In this document: piece by piece, positions 8,682 through 17,480 of the stretch | Position numbering within the stretch: the stretch's first letter is position 1 | Layout of the letters: every line of letters starts with the position of its first letter | Assembly (NCBI RefSeq): GCF_900187445.1 | Contig: NZ_FYEB01000024.1 | Coordinates: forward strand, 1-62,888 | DNA from: Pseudomonas sp. Irchel s3b2 | GTDB taxonomy: Bacteria; Pseudomonadota; Gammaproteobacteria; Pseudomonadales; Pseudomonadaceae | Direction of reading: 5' to 3' | DNA: 62,888 bases | Notes under the pieces: generated by a model | The model's input: only the letters and a program-made list of their open reading frames with translations | The model's database searches: none | What the model was told of the DNA's origin: nothing | Position numbers and translations under genes: made by a program

Positions 8682-9743
8682 TTACTGACCAAGCATAGCT
8701 TTCTCGGCTCTTAACTCTAGGTACTTTCTTTTTAGCGATAACATGGGCTTTTCTATGAATTTCCATGATATCGCACCGGCGATCCAAGATAGAGGGATTG
8801 AGATGATCGCTAGATAGACTGCAGCAATGTCAGGTATGTAGTGTAAAATCGTTGATTGTATGACGAAGGCATACAAATAAATTCCATATGAGAAATCTGA
8901 TATTAATTTTGGTTTGGGTATTTTTTTGCTATATCCGAATAGCAAGACTACATACGCTATCGTGGTGAATAGTATCGGCATTCCTAGCATTGTTCCTTTG
9001 AGGAAGTAACTGAGTAGAGCGAGTGCAGTTGCGATGTACGGGGATATCAGAATATTACTTCGCAGGATGTAGAATGCAGCTCCAATGAAAAAACACATTA
9101 CGATGTTTATGTTGTCCTTGGAGCCCGGAATTTGTGTTGATAAATTCTCGGAAATTGCATATAGAATCGTTGCGATAGCGGCGATGAATGCCACGCGACT
9201 TTTTACTATTGATAGCAGTCCAAGGACCCCAATAATAATGTACAAACGACCTTCGATTGGAATGGTCCAAAGGCTGCCATTTACACTCTTCTCAATCCCT
9301 GGCAAAAAGAACACAGTCGTGGAGAGAGATCCATTTGTTAGGATGTAACTCCATGTGCCTGGAGTGGAAAAATACTCAGCAAGAGAAAGGGTTGATATTG
9401 TTGGCCCTAAAATGAGTGCGGTAATCATTACGCAGACTATAAGTGCTGGAAAAATTCTTAATATTCTCGAGGAGAAAAAATCGATAATGGACTTGCTGTT
9501 GCACATACTTGCAGTTATAAGGTATCCGCTCAATGAAAAAAATATAAGAACTCCTAGTCCGTGAATGGGAAAGCCTAAAATCGTTAAGTGGCTCATGGCC
9601 TCTTTCGTATATTCTTTCGATAATCCAAGAGAATGTCCGGCAACTACCATGGTTGAAGCAAGTAATCTGATGTATAGGAAGTTGTTTGTTTTGTCTGTTG
9701 CCTTATTTTTAACTAATTCAGATAGCCATTTTCCGATACTCAT
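8682..9743 (-). CDS. Acyltransferase family 3 membrane protein
   Basis: This 353-residue membrane protein of the acyltransferase-3 family has the N-terminal RLLASTMVVAGHSLGL with the conserved His, FFSLSGYLI, a basic SSRILRIFPAL loop, and VNGSLWTIPIEG, which is the WxxxxE motif of the family. I use the ATG at 9743 rather than the TTG one codon earlier. A GGTGG stretch lies nine bases upstream. It faces the first acyltransferase gene tail to tail and resembles the 10265-11353 gene more closely than the 7387 gene: both share VNGSLWTIP and a YFS.P.T..YI segment. That suggests a duplication or acquisition as a pair. The DNA is AT-rich. Confidence 0.87.
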   Translation of the reverse strand: MSIGKWLSELVKNKATDKTNNFLYIRLLASTMVVAGHSLGLSKEYTKEAMSHLTILGFPIHGLGVLIFFSLSGYLITASMCNSKSIIDFFSSRILRIFPALIVCVMITALILGPTISTLSLAEYFSTPGTWSYILTNGSLSTTVFFLPGIEKSVNGSLWTIPIEGRLYIIIGVLGLLSIVKSRVAFIAAIATILYAISENLSTQIPGSKDNINIVMCFFIGAAFYILRSNILISPYIATALALLSYFLKGTMLGMPILFTTIAYVVLLFGYSKKIPKPKLISDFSYGIYLYAFVIQSTILHYIPDIAAVYLAIISIPLSWIAGAISWKFIEKPMLSLKRKYLELRAEKAMLGQ

Positions 9744-9793
9744 CAAAATTCCACCAATCGTGCGAATCGCAAAATTCGCATATTTTACTCAAT

Positions 9794-9817
9794 AACCGCC
9801 ATCTGCGGTTTTTTTTT
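9794..9817 (+). terminator. Rho-independent terminator with no obvious + strand gene
   Basis: AACCGC (9794-9799) pairs with GCGGTT (9805-9810) around a five-base loop and is followed by seven T. It reads on the + strand. It lies 50 bases upstream of the start of a - strand gene and more than 1.3 kb after the nearest complete + strand gene. It may be left over from a lost + strand gene, or may stop antisense transcripts. Confidence 0.7.
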
Positions 9818-10264
9818 GCCTGGAGAAAAGTGATGACCCACTGGAGATACGCTATGCTGCGCTTCTCCGGAAGCGTCTACTACAATCCGGCCGCGTAGCG
9901 GCAGGCTCAACAGAGAAAGTGATGCTGGCGCTTGTGCTTAGTGTGGCCCGTGGACGCCAATACAGAAACCTGGCTGATGTCGATCCTACAACCTTTACAC
10001 TTCTTATGTGCAATGGTTGTCCAGTACTAGCTATTAATGAAACAGGCTGCATGGTTCATGACGAAGCGCACGCCCCACTAACCTCAGAATGCTTCACGAA
10101 TCATCGTCATCGAGAAAAATTTCTTCGGCACAGATCTAGCCGTTTTTCGCGTATAGAGCTATCAAGGTGAAGCTTGAACTTCTCAAGTTAGAAATGCTGT
10201 GCGACAGTTGGGGGCTGTCGACAGCAATATCGTTATGGTGGTCTAGACTTGGGGTGGGATGTTT
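9818..10264. other. Stretch without a recognisable gene between two acyltransferase genes
   Basis: About 450 bases separate the terminator-like hairpin from the end of the next - strand acyltransferase. Short open frames exist on both strands, for example one of 83 codons from 9919, but none has a convincing ribosome site or a family I recognise. Base composition moves from near-average GC at the left to AT-rich at the right, so the stretch may join remnants of different origin. I see no tRNA, repeat or intact insertion sequence here. Confidence 0.5.
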
Positions 10265-11353
10265 TTATGCTCCAATATCTGTTGTTTGTCGATTGATCAA
10301 TTTGAAATTTATGTTGCTTGTTTTTTTGAAAAGTAACGAACCGATTTTTATGCATTTCTTTTCAATTAGTATCCAGGAAATATACCCAAGAATGCAGCTT
10401 ATTATTATTGCGATAATCTGATTGGCCAGGATCCCGTATTCAGAAATATATATTGAAAGGATTTGTTGTACTGGGAATCCCCACAAGTAAACCCCATATG
10501 AGATGTCATGGTTGGGTTTTATCTTGAGAAGTGCGGCGGTGCTCGATAGATATATAATCGTAATGAAAATCGCTGAGTATAGCGCGTACATCTCAATTTT
10601 TGATCCTTTAAGGATAAAAAATAGCGTCCATGATCCAATGGCGGTGCTGATATTAATATTGATATTTTCTTTAAGTATCGCCATGATTGACCCATACGCA
10701 AAGCATGGGCCAAGCATCAGGGTTTCATGATTTGTCGGGAATACGTTATATATAAAATCAAACTTTAATATGGGTGCCGCTGCTATAATTACGAACGTGA
10801 AAATAGCGAGAGCGTGGCTTCTGGATATGCCTATCATGAAAAGTGATAGGAGAGTCACGTATGCATAAACTTCATACGGGATTGTCCAGAGAGATCCGTT
10901 AACCGTATTTGGATATTTATTAAATTCAAAAACCCCTGGAAGTGCATAGTTTGTATGAAGTGATATATTGCCCGTTATATAGCTTGCAGTTGATGGGTCT
11001 GAAAAATACTCCTCTATTGTCTTTGTGCTTAGTATCGGTCCAATGATAACTGTGCATATGATTATCGTTGTTATTAACGCTGGCCAGATTCTAAATAGTC
11101 TTGATATGACAAACTCATAGGCGTTACCTTTAGATATAAGGCTATTTGTAACAACTAACCCGCTGAGGAAGAAAAATATCTTAACCGCTAGAGATCCAGA
11201 GTAATCATATTCAAGCATTCTCCCTATGAAGTCTGATTGGCCGTTGTTTGGAAGAAGTGCATAGGCATGGCCATATATGACCATTATTGCTGCCAGTATT
11301 CTAAATACATCTAGGTTGTTATTTTCTCTTTTAAGTATCGCTGACAGCTTCAT
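10265..11353 (-). CDS. Acyltransferase family 3 membrane protein
   Basis: The 362-residue protein has about ten membrane helices and acyltransferase-3 motifs: LDVFRILAAIMVIYGHAYAL with the conserved His near residue 26, FFFLSGLVV, a SRLFRIWPAL loop, and VNGSLWTIPYE. A ribosome site (GGAAG) lies six bases before the ATG at 11353. It is the third such enzyme in the locus and similar in motifs to the 8682-9743 gene on the same strand, but the 520-base gap makes a shared transcript doubtful. The likely role is acylation of a surface polysaccharide; substrate is unknown. The DNA is the most AT-rich in the window, in line with horizontal transfer. Confidence 0.87.
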   Translation of the reverse strand: MKLSAILKRENNNLDVFRILAAIMVIYGHAYALLPNNGQSDFIGRMLEYDYSGSLAVKIFFFLSGLVVTNSLISKGNAYEFVISRLFRIWPALITTIIICTVIIGPILSTKTIEEYFSDPSTASYITGNISLHTNYALPGVFEFNKYPNTVNGSLWTIPYEVYAYVTLLSLFMIGISRSHALAIFTFVIIAAAPILKFDFIYNVFPTNHETLMLGPCFAYGSIMAILKENININISTAIGSWTLFFILKGSKIEMYALYSAIFITIIYLSSTAALLKIKPNHDISYGVYLWGFPVQQILSIYISEYGILANQIIAIIISCILGYISWILIEKKCIKIGSLLFKKTSNINFKLINRQTTDIGA

Positions 11354-11735
11354 TTCGTGCTTCCTGCATAGCGCATGATTTTTGCAGATTGTATCTACTT
11401 TGTAAGAAGATTTACATTTTTGAATGCTTCATTTGTTTGCCAATATTCCGTCGCTTAGGAGTTTCGAACCCATCAAGATCAGCGGCGTTTGGTCCTCTGC
11501 GGAGAGAAATTCGAAAAATCTTCCTCTACCCCGCGCCCGTGGACTCGGTTGAGCTGGATATCAAAATTGCAGTGTTCGATTTCGTACTTTCTTTTCTGAA
11601 TCGTCACCCGTTCCGTCTGAGGCGCAAACGCCTCGAATTCGAGCGTTTCGCACATAAGCTTGCTGCTGACGAAGCGATCATTCTGAGGTCCAACTGGAGG
11701 CTCGATGGTTTCGACCTCTAGCATAACCGTCCGCA
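11354..11735. other. Stretch with no intact gene, left of the IS66 remnant
   Basis: This 380-base stretch separates the third acyltransferase gene from sequence that can be aligned with an IS66 transposase. A + strand frame of 110 codons (11389-11721) and a - strand frame of 85 codons overlap here, but neither looks like a known protein and neither has a good ribosome site. It may be a scrambled N-terminal part of the IS66 element or unrelated filler. Confidence 0.4.
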
Positions 11736-12690
11736 TTGGCGAAGAAGTCAGCGAGCAGCTTTAGATCGCGCCGATGCAAATCCGAGTGATCAAAAATGTT
11801 CGTAAAGTTTATGGTTCCGGGACTGCCAAGTGGCGCCATTTACGGAGGACACCCCGGGCTCAGTTGATTGAAAAGAGCACGGCCAGCCCAAAAGATCTTG
11901 CGATGCTGCTGACCACCAACTACGTCGACGGTTTACCGCTTCATTGTTTCGAAAAAGTGCTGGGCCGCCACGGTATCGATATCCCACACCAGACGTTGGT
12001 ACGCTGAAACACCTGCAACCCTTGCTCGACTTGATGCGTGATCGGCTGCTGGAAAGTCATGTCATCCGCTGCGACGAAACGTGCGTGCAGGTGCTGAAAG
12101 AGCCTGATCGAGAGCCGACCAGCCAATCCTGGATGTGGGTTCAAACCGGCGGGCCGCCGGATCAGCCGGTGATCATTCTTGACTACTCGACCAGCCGGGC
12201 GCGGGAAGTGCCATCGCGCCTGCTCGAAGGTTATCGCGGCTACCTGATGACCGATGTTTACGCTGGTTATAACGCCTTGGGCGCGCAATCCGGCGTCGAA
12301 CGTTTAGGCTGTTGGGCACATGCGCGACGCAAGTTTGTCGAGACGCAGAAGGTGCGAAGGTGCAGCCTAAAGGTAAAACCGGGCGTGCCGATATCGCCCT
12401 GAACCTGATCAACAAGCTGTTGGTATTGAGCGAGATATAAAAGAAGCCAGCGATGAACATCGCCACGAAAGCCGATAGCAAAACAGCCTGCCATGCAAAC
12501 ATGGCTGGAGAAAACCCAGCTACAAGTGACGGCGCAAAATGCACTGGGCAAAGCCATCAGCTACCTGGCCAGCAACTGGATCAAGTTGGTGTGCTACACC
12601 GAAGCCGGTTACTTGCTAATATGGCAGAGCGTGCGATCAGGCCCTTCATTATCGGACACGACAACTACCCTGACACAGGGGGAGTGTAAG
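11736..12690 (+). pseudogene. IS66-family transposase (TnpC) remnant, multiply broken
   Basis: Pieces in different + frames match the IS66 transposase in order. RIGEEVSEQL is followed by a stop at 11761, then APMQIRVIKNVRKVYG, then QLIEKSTASPKDLAMLLTTNYVDGLPLH. After a frame change come LLESHVIRCDETCVQVL, SQSWMWVQTGGPPDQPVI, YLMTDVYAGYNAL and CWAHARRKFVE, which cover the catalytic core with its DET motif. After further shifts come QVTAQNALGKAISYLASNW and AERAIRPFIIG. The internal stop, several frameshifts and missing segments show it is inactive. No accompanying tnpA/tnpB or clear terminal inverted repeats are seen. It marks an old insertion between the acyltransferase genes and the ABC-exporter operon. 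Confidence 0.88.
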
Positions 12691-12873
12691 CGCTCCATGA
12701 ACCCCACATTTTAAAGGTAGGGATCCTTGGCTATCTTGGAATTTGCGGCACGTAGTTCTAGGGCAGCAAGGCCTCAAAGTCTTCTATGCTCGAGGCTTGC
12801 CAAGGTGATCGTCTGGAGATGCGGTGAGTGCGGGTGGTATCCTCTGTCGAGTAAAGGCTACCACCTGACTCCG

Positions 12874-15800
12874 TTAGGGTTTGGGGCTGTTTTCGGAAAG
12901 TGCTTTATCGTTTTGTGCCTTGAAAACGTTGACCTTCTCTTGTAGCCGTTTCGCACTATCAGCAATTATGTCCGTATATTGGCTGTTTTTAAAGCCCCAC
13001 AATGTCGACATGAGCTCTTCTTTGTGGCCTACAAGAAAAGGGGCTGTGGTAATAACGTCAATATTCACCTGCTCTTCAATGAAGCGATCAATGGTGTTTT
13101 TATACGGATCGCGGAAGCTTTCGTCCCACTCCATTACCTTTTGGAATACTCTTGCATTGTAGGTGTTGAGAACCATGCTGATCATTTTGTCAATGTGTAT
13201 AAGTTCAAAGTCGTCAAACTTATCGATTGCTTTGATGTTAGTGTCAGCGTGTAGGTTGGCTATCAAACCAGCGAATATATCCCAGCTCTCACCCTGCGTT
13301 TCCAGATGTTCGTGGATCTGATCAAAGCGTTCTTTCCAATCGTTCAAAAACTCGACGTCATCTTCGCAGACAGTGATGTTTTTGAATTTTTGCTCGTGGG
13401 CTTTGCGCAAGATGAACTTGTAGCTGAGCCCGCAACCGATCCAGCCAGCGCTGTGGCGTAGCCCCGGGAAGTACTGGAAGCCGGTTTTATTATCCTTCTC
13501 GAAGTCTTTTCTGCGCTCTGTCGATTCAGGTAGGCCAAGGCACACGTAATCCGTTTTGAACTCGATATTGTGGCCTGCGATGTCGTAGAAGGTATCGAAA
13601 TCGATGTGGTCTGTCGCGAGCAAGAAGCGCTGGAAGTAATATTCGAACTCATCTGGAGCGGCGCGCAGGGCTTCTCTGTTGAGCGCGATTTTTTGTTCGC
13701 GCCGTGCATCATCGGCCAACCAATAATCAACGTGCGCCATCATCTCATCGATATCGCCGATCTCCGTGAAATCGACGATATTCTGAAGGTTATTATGTTC
13801 TTCGATGTCCGAACTACTTTCTGAGACAATTAAAGCATCTTTGGATAGGCACTCATAAATACGGGTCGTTTCGAGAAGCGCGCCCTCATAGTAATGAATA
13901 TTGACAATGAGTTTTGCTTTCGCGATTTCGTTGTAAAGTGTTTTGCCAAATATGTTGCTAATTACTTTGATTTTGTATTTTCTTTTAAGCGCTGTCAGGT
14001 ATTTCTGGCGCCTTTCATTGTTTGCATCGCCGTAAAAAAGAATGTCATATTCTTTTTCTACAGGCGCTGTTGTCGCATAGTCGGGGATATAGGATATCGG
14101 GGTGTAATAGATCTGCTTAAGGCTTAAACCTTTATCTTGAAGGAATTGGATGTTGAGAGTCGAATAATCAAAGATGGCGTAAGAGTTTTCAAGCGTGCGC
14201 AAATAGCTTTCTTCAAACCAGCGTGAGCTGACAGATTGTTCCATCTGAAAGGCGATGTAAGTTCCTGGTAACGACGTGAAGATTTGTGGGCAAATAACAA
14301 AGTGCAGCGAGGATTCGAACCCAGTTGCCGGAGCTTCAAAAATGAGGTCGGCGGGAAATCCAGCCCTTTCCAAGTTGCGTTTGATCAATTCTGCAACGAA
14401 AATGCAATGTTTCGTAGTTAGAATGTAAGTAGTGGTCTGTTTGCTTAGTTTGATACCGCCAGTGCTAGCTACAAAGTTAACCTCAAGCGTCTGAGTTGAG
14501 CGCTTAAGGGTTGCTTTAAGGCCATGTTCGTTGATGTGGCGTACTAAGCGCAACAAAATTTTAGGGTCTGATTTTATTGTGCTGAAAATGCGTTTGGCAT
14601 GCCTAGCATAAGTTGAAGTGCTATGCAAAAGTGCCGCCACGAGTCTTCTGCTGTAGCGAAGCGGTTTGGTCACTTTCCATGAAGAGCTGCTGAGAATTGT
14701 AGCCAGGCGGGCCTGTTCGTCTCGAATATTTCGCTCATACTGCTCGACGATAAGCGCGTTATTACGGACGAGATCTTCCTGCTCTTCTAGCAGTTTTTGA
14801 TTTTGCTCAAGCAACTGTTGGTTTTCTTCTGACAGTGCACGTTGTTCAGTCAAGGCATGTTGTTGCTCAGTCAACGCCTGTTGGTGCTCGGATAATATCC
14901 GTTGGTTTCTCGCTGTAAGCGTTGCGATCTCCTCTGACATTTGTGTTCTTAACTGTGTGATTTTTTCCATGATGTGTTGCGTAGTCCCGTCGTGAATTAT
15001 TTCTGCTAGAGAAGTGCACTTTTCGGAGTCATATCCATAGCTCTTCATATGCCATTTCAATATTTCGAGTTCAGACGGATTCTGCAATCTGAATCGAATG
15101 TAAGAAGGGCTGAAGGCGGCATCGAAAGGGATCAGGTAGGAAAATAAGTAAAATCCGAGACGATTTACTTTGTCCTGTTCAGACGTTGCTTGATTTATAA
15201 AAGCAAAGGAATTATCGCCCAGCGCGGTTACCTTTCGTTCGAATAGCAGCGCCTCCAGTCCTACACTGGAATTGATGGTTATAATCTCTCTGCACTTTCC
15301 AATAAACTCTATGCTGTTGGTCGAGTCGTCTATTTTGGAGTTAGTTATTTTTAGCGCAAACTGGCTATTAGGATGAGCGCGTATGAGCAGGTCTTTTTTC
15401 TCGAGATATCTAGCGTAGGCAATCAGAGAATTATTGTCATAGCCATTCGAGTAGGCAATCAGGTTGGAATCATCTTCTACCTGCAGGGGCACGCCAACGC
15501 TGTCGTCAGGGGTGCTCGGAACAAAGTCATAGTCGCAAGCTATAAAAAACTCTCTGAGTTTCTCAACAGTCGTCGGTTGATCACCAAAGGTAGAGGCGAC
15601 TTTCTGAAAGCGGCTATTCGCCTCGGTGTTTCCATTGACGCCACTGAAATCAAAATACGCCGTCCAGCGATAGTTTGGTGCTCGCAAAGGACCTAGCTCA
15701 ATATGGATGACCGGAACACCTTTCGCCTCAGCGACTGCCTCGAGAGAAGGGCAGTTTATGCATGTAACTATCGCCTCAGCTTTTTGCCGCTCGGAGGTAA

Positions 15801-16164
15801 ACAGCATCGCTTCGATGGCTTTTTCTAGAAAAGGAATACGTTCGGTCAACAATCGCTTGAAGGCAAGGGTCGGATTGTTGCCCGAACTCTCCATCAGCTG
15901 GACAAAGACATCGTCGTTAAAGTGGCTGAAGTGGTGTTTTGCCAATACGTCCTCGGACGGCAAACTGTATCCTAGGTGATCGTAGGATGCAGCTTCGACC
16001 TCCCAGCGCTGAGCATCGACAAAGTGTTGTCCACTCTGAAGATAAGACGGCGACATCAGGAAGTGTAGAGCCTCTTCAGACTCATGCACAAACTTATAGA
16101 AGACCCAAAGATAAGGGGCTTCCAGGCCTCGGAACGGGAAGGGAGGAAGAAATATGGTCAGCAT
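12874..16164 (-). CDS. 1096-residue multi-module glycosyltransferase with central coiled coil
   Basis: I see four parts. Residues 1-385 resemble surface-carbohydrate transferases of the KpsC/KpsS or GT99 type, with LIRAHPNSQF and then ITINSSVGLEALLF near residue 300. Residues about 395-485 form a long Gln/Glu-rich coiled coil with heptad-like repeats, followed by SSSSWKVTKPLR, a motif often found at the start of glycosyltransferase modules. Residues about 580-850 look like a GT-B glycosyltransferase of the CgeB/spore-maturation kind, with EYDILFYGD and RIYECLS. Residues about 865-1060 resemble LPS family 25 transferases, with CEDDVEF near residue 933. The start overlaps the wzt stop (TAATG). 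I infer a chain-terminating or capping enzyme for the ABC-exported O-antigen; the family calls are from motifs only. Confidence 0.8.
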   Translation of the reverse strand: MLTIFLPPFPFRGLEAPYLWVFYKFVHESEEALHFLMSPSYLQSGQHFVDAQRWEVEAASYDHLGYSLPSEDVLAKHHFSHFNDDVFVQLMESSGNNPTLAFKRLLTERIPFLEKAIEAMLFTSERQKAEAIVTCINCPSLEAVAEAKGVPVIHIELGPLRAPNYRWTAYFDFSGVNGNTEANSRFQKVASTFGDQPTTVEKLREFFIACDYDFVPSTPDDSVGVPLQVEDDSNLIAYSNGYDNNSLIAYARYLEKKDLLIRAHPNSQFALKITNSKIDDSTNSIEFIGKCREIITINSSVGLEALLFERKVTALGDNSFAFINQATSEQDKVNRLGFYLFSYLIPFDAAFSPSYIRFRLQNPSELEILKWHMKSYGYDSEKCTSLAEIIHDGTTQHIMEKITQLRTQMSEEIATLTARNQRILSEHQQALTEQQHALTEQRALSEENQQLLEQNQKLLEEQEDLVRNNALIVEQYERNIRDEQARLATILSSSSWKVTKPLRYSRRLVAALLHSTSTYARHAKRIFSTIKSDPKILLRLVRHINEHGLKATLKRSTQTLEVNFVASTGGIKLSKQTTTYILTTKHCIFVAELIKRNLERAGFPADLIFEAPATGFESSLHFVICPQIFTSLPGTYIAFQMEQSVSSRWFEESYLRTLENSYAIFDYSTLNIQFLQDKGLSLKQIYYTPISYIPDYATTAPVEKEYDILFYGDANNERRQKYLTALKRKYKIKVISNIFGKTLYNEIAKAKLIVNIHYYEGALLETTRIYECLSKDALIVSESSSDIEEHNNLQNIVDFTEIGDIDEMMAHVDYWLADDARREQKIALNREALRAAPDEFEYYFQRFLLATDHIDFDTFYDIAGHNIEFKTDYVCLGLPESTERRKDFEKDNKTGFQYFPGLRHSAGWIGCGLSYKFILRKAHEQKFKNITVCEDDVEFLNDWKERFDQIHEHLETQGESWDIFAGLIANLHADTNIKAIDKFDDFELIHIDKMISMVLNTYNARVFQKVMEWDESFRDPYKNTIDRFIEEQVNIDVITTAPFLVGHKEELMSTLWGFKNSQYTDIIADSAKRLQEKVNVFKAQNDKALSENSPKP

Positions 16165-17480
16165 TAGGCATCTATTACGTTGACGGTGATTGGAGAGTAG
16201 ACGACGCCCACTTGTTCGCGGGGTGTCCAGAAACGCAGGCGTTGCATAGGACGTCGCTGGTCAAGCTCTTCTCGTTTCCCGAGATGTGCACACGATAATC
16301 CACAATGGATCAGGTATTCACTCGCGCTGAGGGGTAGCCGAACCACGTATTCGATTTTACTTTGCCCTTTACGAAGCTTGATCACGGTACCAGCGCTCAG
16401 GTTGTTATCCCCCCAGATATCTCCCCCTTGAGCTTTACTGAGCGATATTCCCAGCGCTACGTCTTCGATCTCCTCTGAAGAAGCGATCACGAAGGAAAAA
16501 CGCAGCTCTTCACCGGACTTGATGATCGGGCGTTCGGAAAGGTTGCTGCCGTCCATTCTGAATATATCGAGGCTTTTAATAATTGCCCGCGCCGAACCGA
16601 ATCGTTTCTCACCAGTTTCGCTATTAAGTTCCGAGGCCTGGAAGTGTTTGAGTTGCTCTAGGGAATAGCTACCGGTGGACTCATGCGGTGCGAAGGATGG
16701 GTTGGACTTGGCTTGTGTGGCGACCATGCCTTTTTCATATGTCAACACGGCAGACAAGACATCTTCGGTGTCGGTGATGACACGTCCATTGTCGATGACC
16801 AAGCAACGGTTGGCGTACTCCAAAATGCTACCGGTAGAGTGGGTTACCATTAAAATGGTTGTGCCTCGATCGCGCAGCTTTTCAATTCGCTTAAAGCACT
16901 TGTATTGAAAGCCGATATCCCCGACGGCCAGCGCTTCATCGACGATCAGGATATCCGGTTCGATGCAGGCCTGTACCGCAAAGGCGAGACGTACATACAT
17001 GCCGCTCGAATAGGTCTTTACCGGTTGTTCGATAAAAGAACCGATGTCGGCGAAGTCGATGATTTCATCGTATCGGGCGTCGATTTCAGCCTTGGTCAAA
17101 CCAAGAATGCTGCCATTGAGATAGATGTTTTCGCGACCGCTGAACTCGGGATTGAATCCTGCGCCCAGTTCCAGCAATGCCGCCACTCGACCGTTGACTT
17201 GAGTGGTGCCAGAGGTGCTGTTCAGTGTCCCGCAAATAATCTGAAGCAACGTTGATTTGCCAGCACCGTTGCGCCCGATTATTCCGATGATTTCGCCTTT
17301 GCGAACCTCGAACGAGATGTCCTTAAGTGCCCAGAACTCACGGTAATAATTTTTCCTTTCCAACCGCAGCAGGCTTTGCGTCAAAGGAAAGATGAATTGC
17401 TTAAATCGATCACGCGGTTCTTCATATATATGAAAGCACTTGTGAATACCTTCGACTTTTATCGCGAGTTCAGAGGACAT
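16164..17480 (-). CDS. wzt: O-antigen ABC exporter ATPase with C-terminal carbohydrate-binding-like domain
   Basis: Wzt powers export of lipid-linked O-antigen across the inner membrane. The N-terminal ATPase (about residues 1-250) has Walker A GRNGAGKS at 69-76, the signature YSSGM, and Walker B ILIVDEALAVGD. Residues about 285-438 form an extra domain beyond the usual length of roughly 250 residues; in E. coli O9a and Klebsiella O12 such domains bind the capped chain end and gate export. The ATG at 17480 has AAAGGA seven bases upstream and is preferred to the TTG at 17486. It overlaps the wzm tail by 11 bases and the next gene by one base, so the three genes form a coupled operon. Confidence 0.95.
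   Translation of the reverse strand: MSSELAIKVEGIHKCFHIYEEPRDRFKQFIFPLTQSLLRLERKNYYREFWALKDISFEVRKGEIIGIIGRNGAGKSTLLQIICGTLNSTSGTTQVNGRVAALLELGAGFNPEFSGRENIYLNGSILGLTKAEIDARYDEIIDFADIGSFIEQPVKTYSSGMYVRLAFAVQACIEPDILIVDEALAVGDIGFQYKCFKRIEKLRDRGTTILMVTHSTGSILEYANRCLVIDNGRVITDTEDVLSAVLTYEKGMVATQAKSNPSFAPHESTGSYSLEQLKHFQASELNSETGEKRFGSARAIIKSLDIFRMDGSNLSERPIIKSGEELRFSFVIASSEEIEDVALGISLSKAQGGDIWGDNNLSAGTVIKLRKGQSKIEYVVRLPLSASEYLIHCGLSCAHLGKREELDQRRPMQRLRFWTPREQVGVVYSPITVNVIDA

Noticed and set aside
11479..11736. 85-codon - strand frame left of the IS66 remnant
   Set aside because: It is antisense to sequence next to the + strand transposase remnant and shows no known family.
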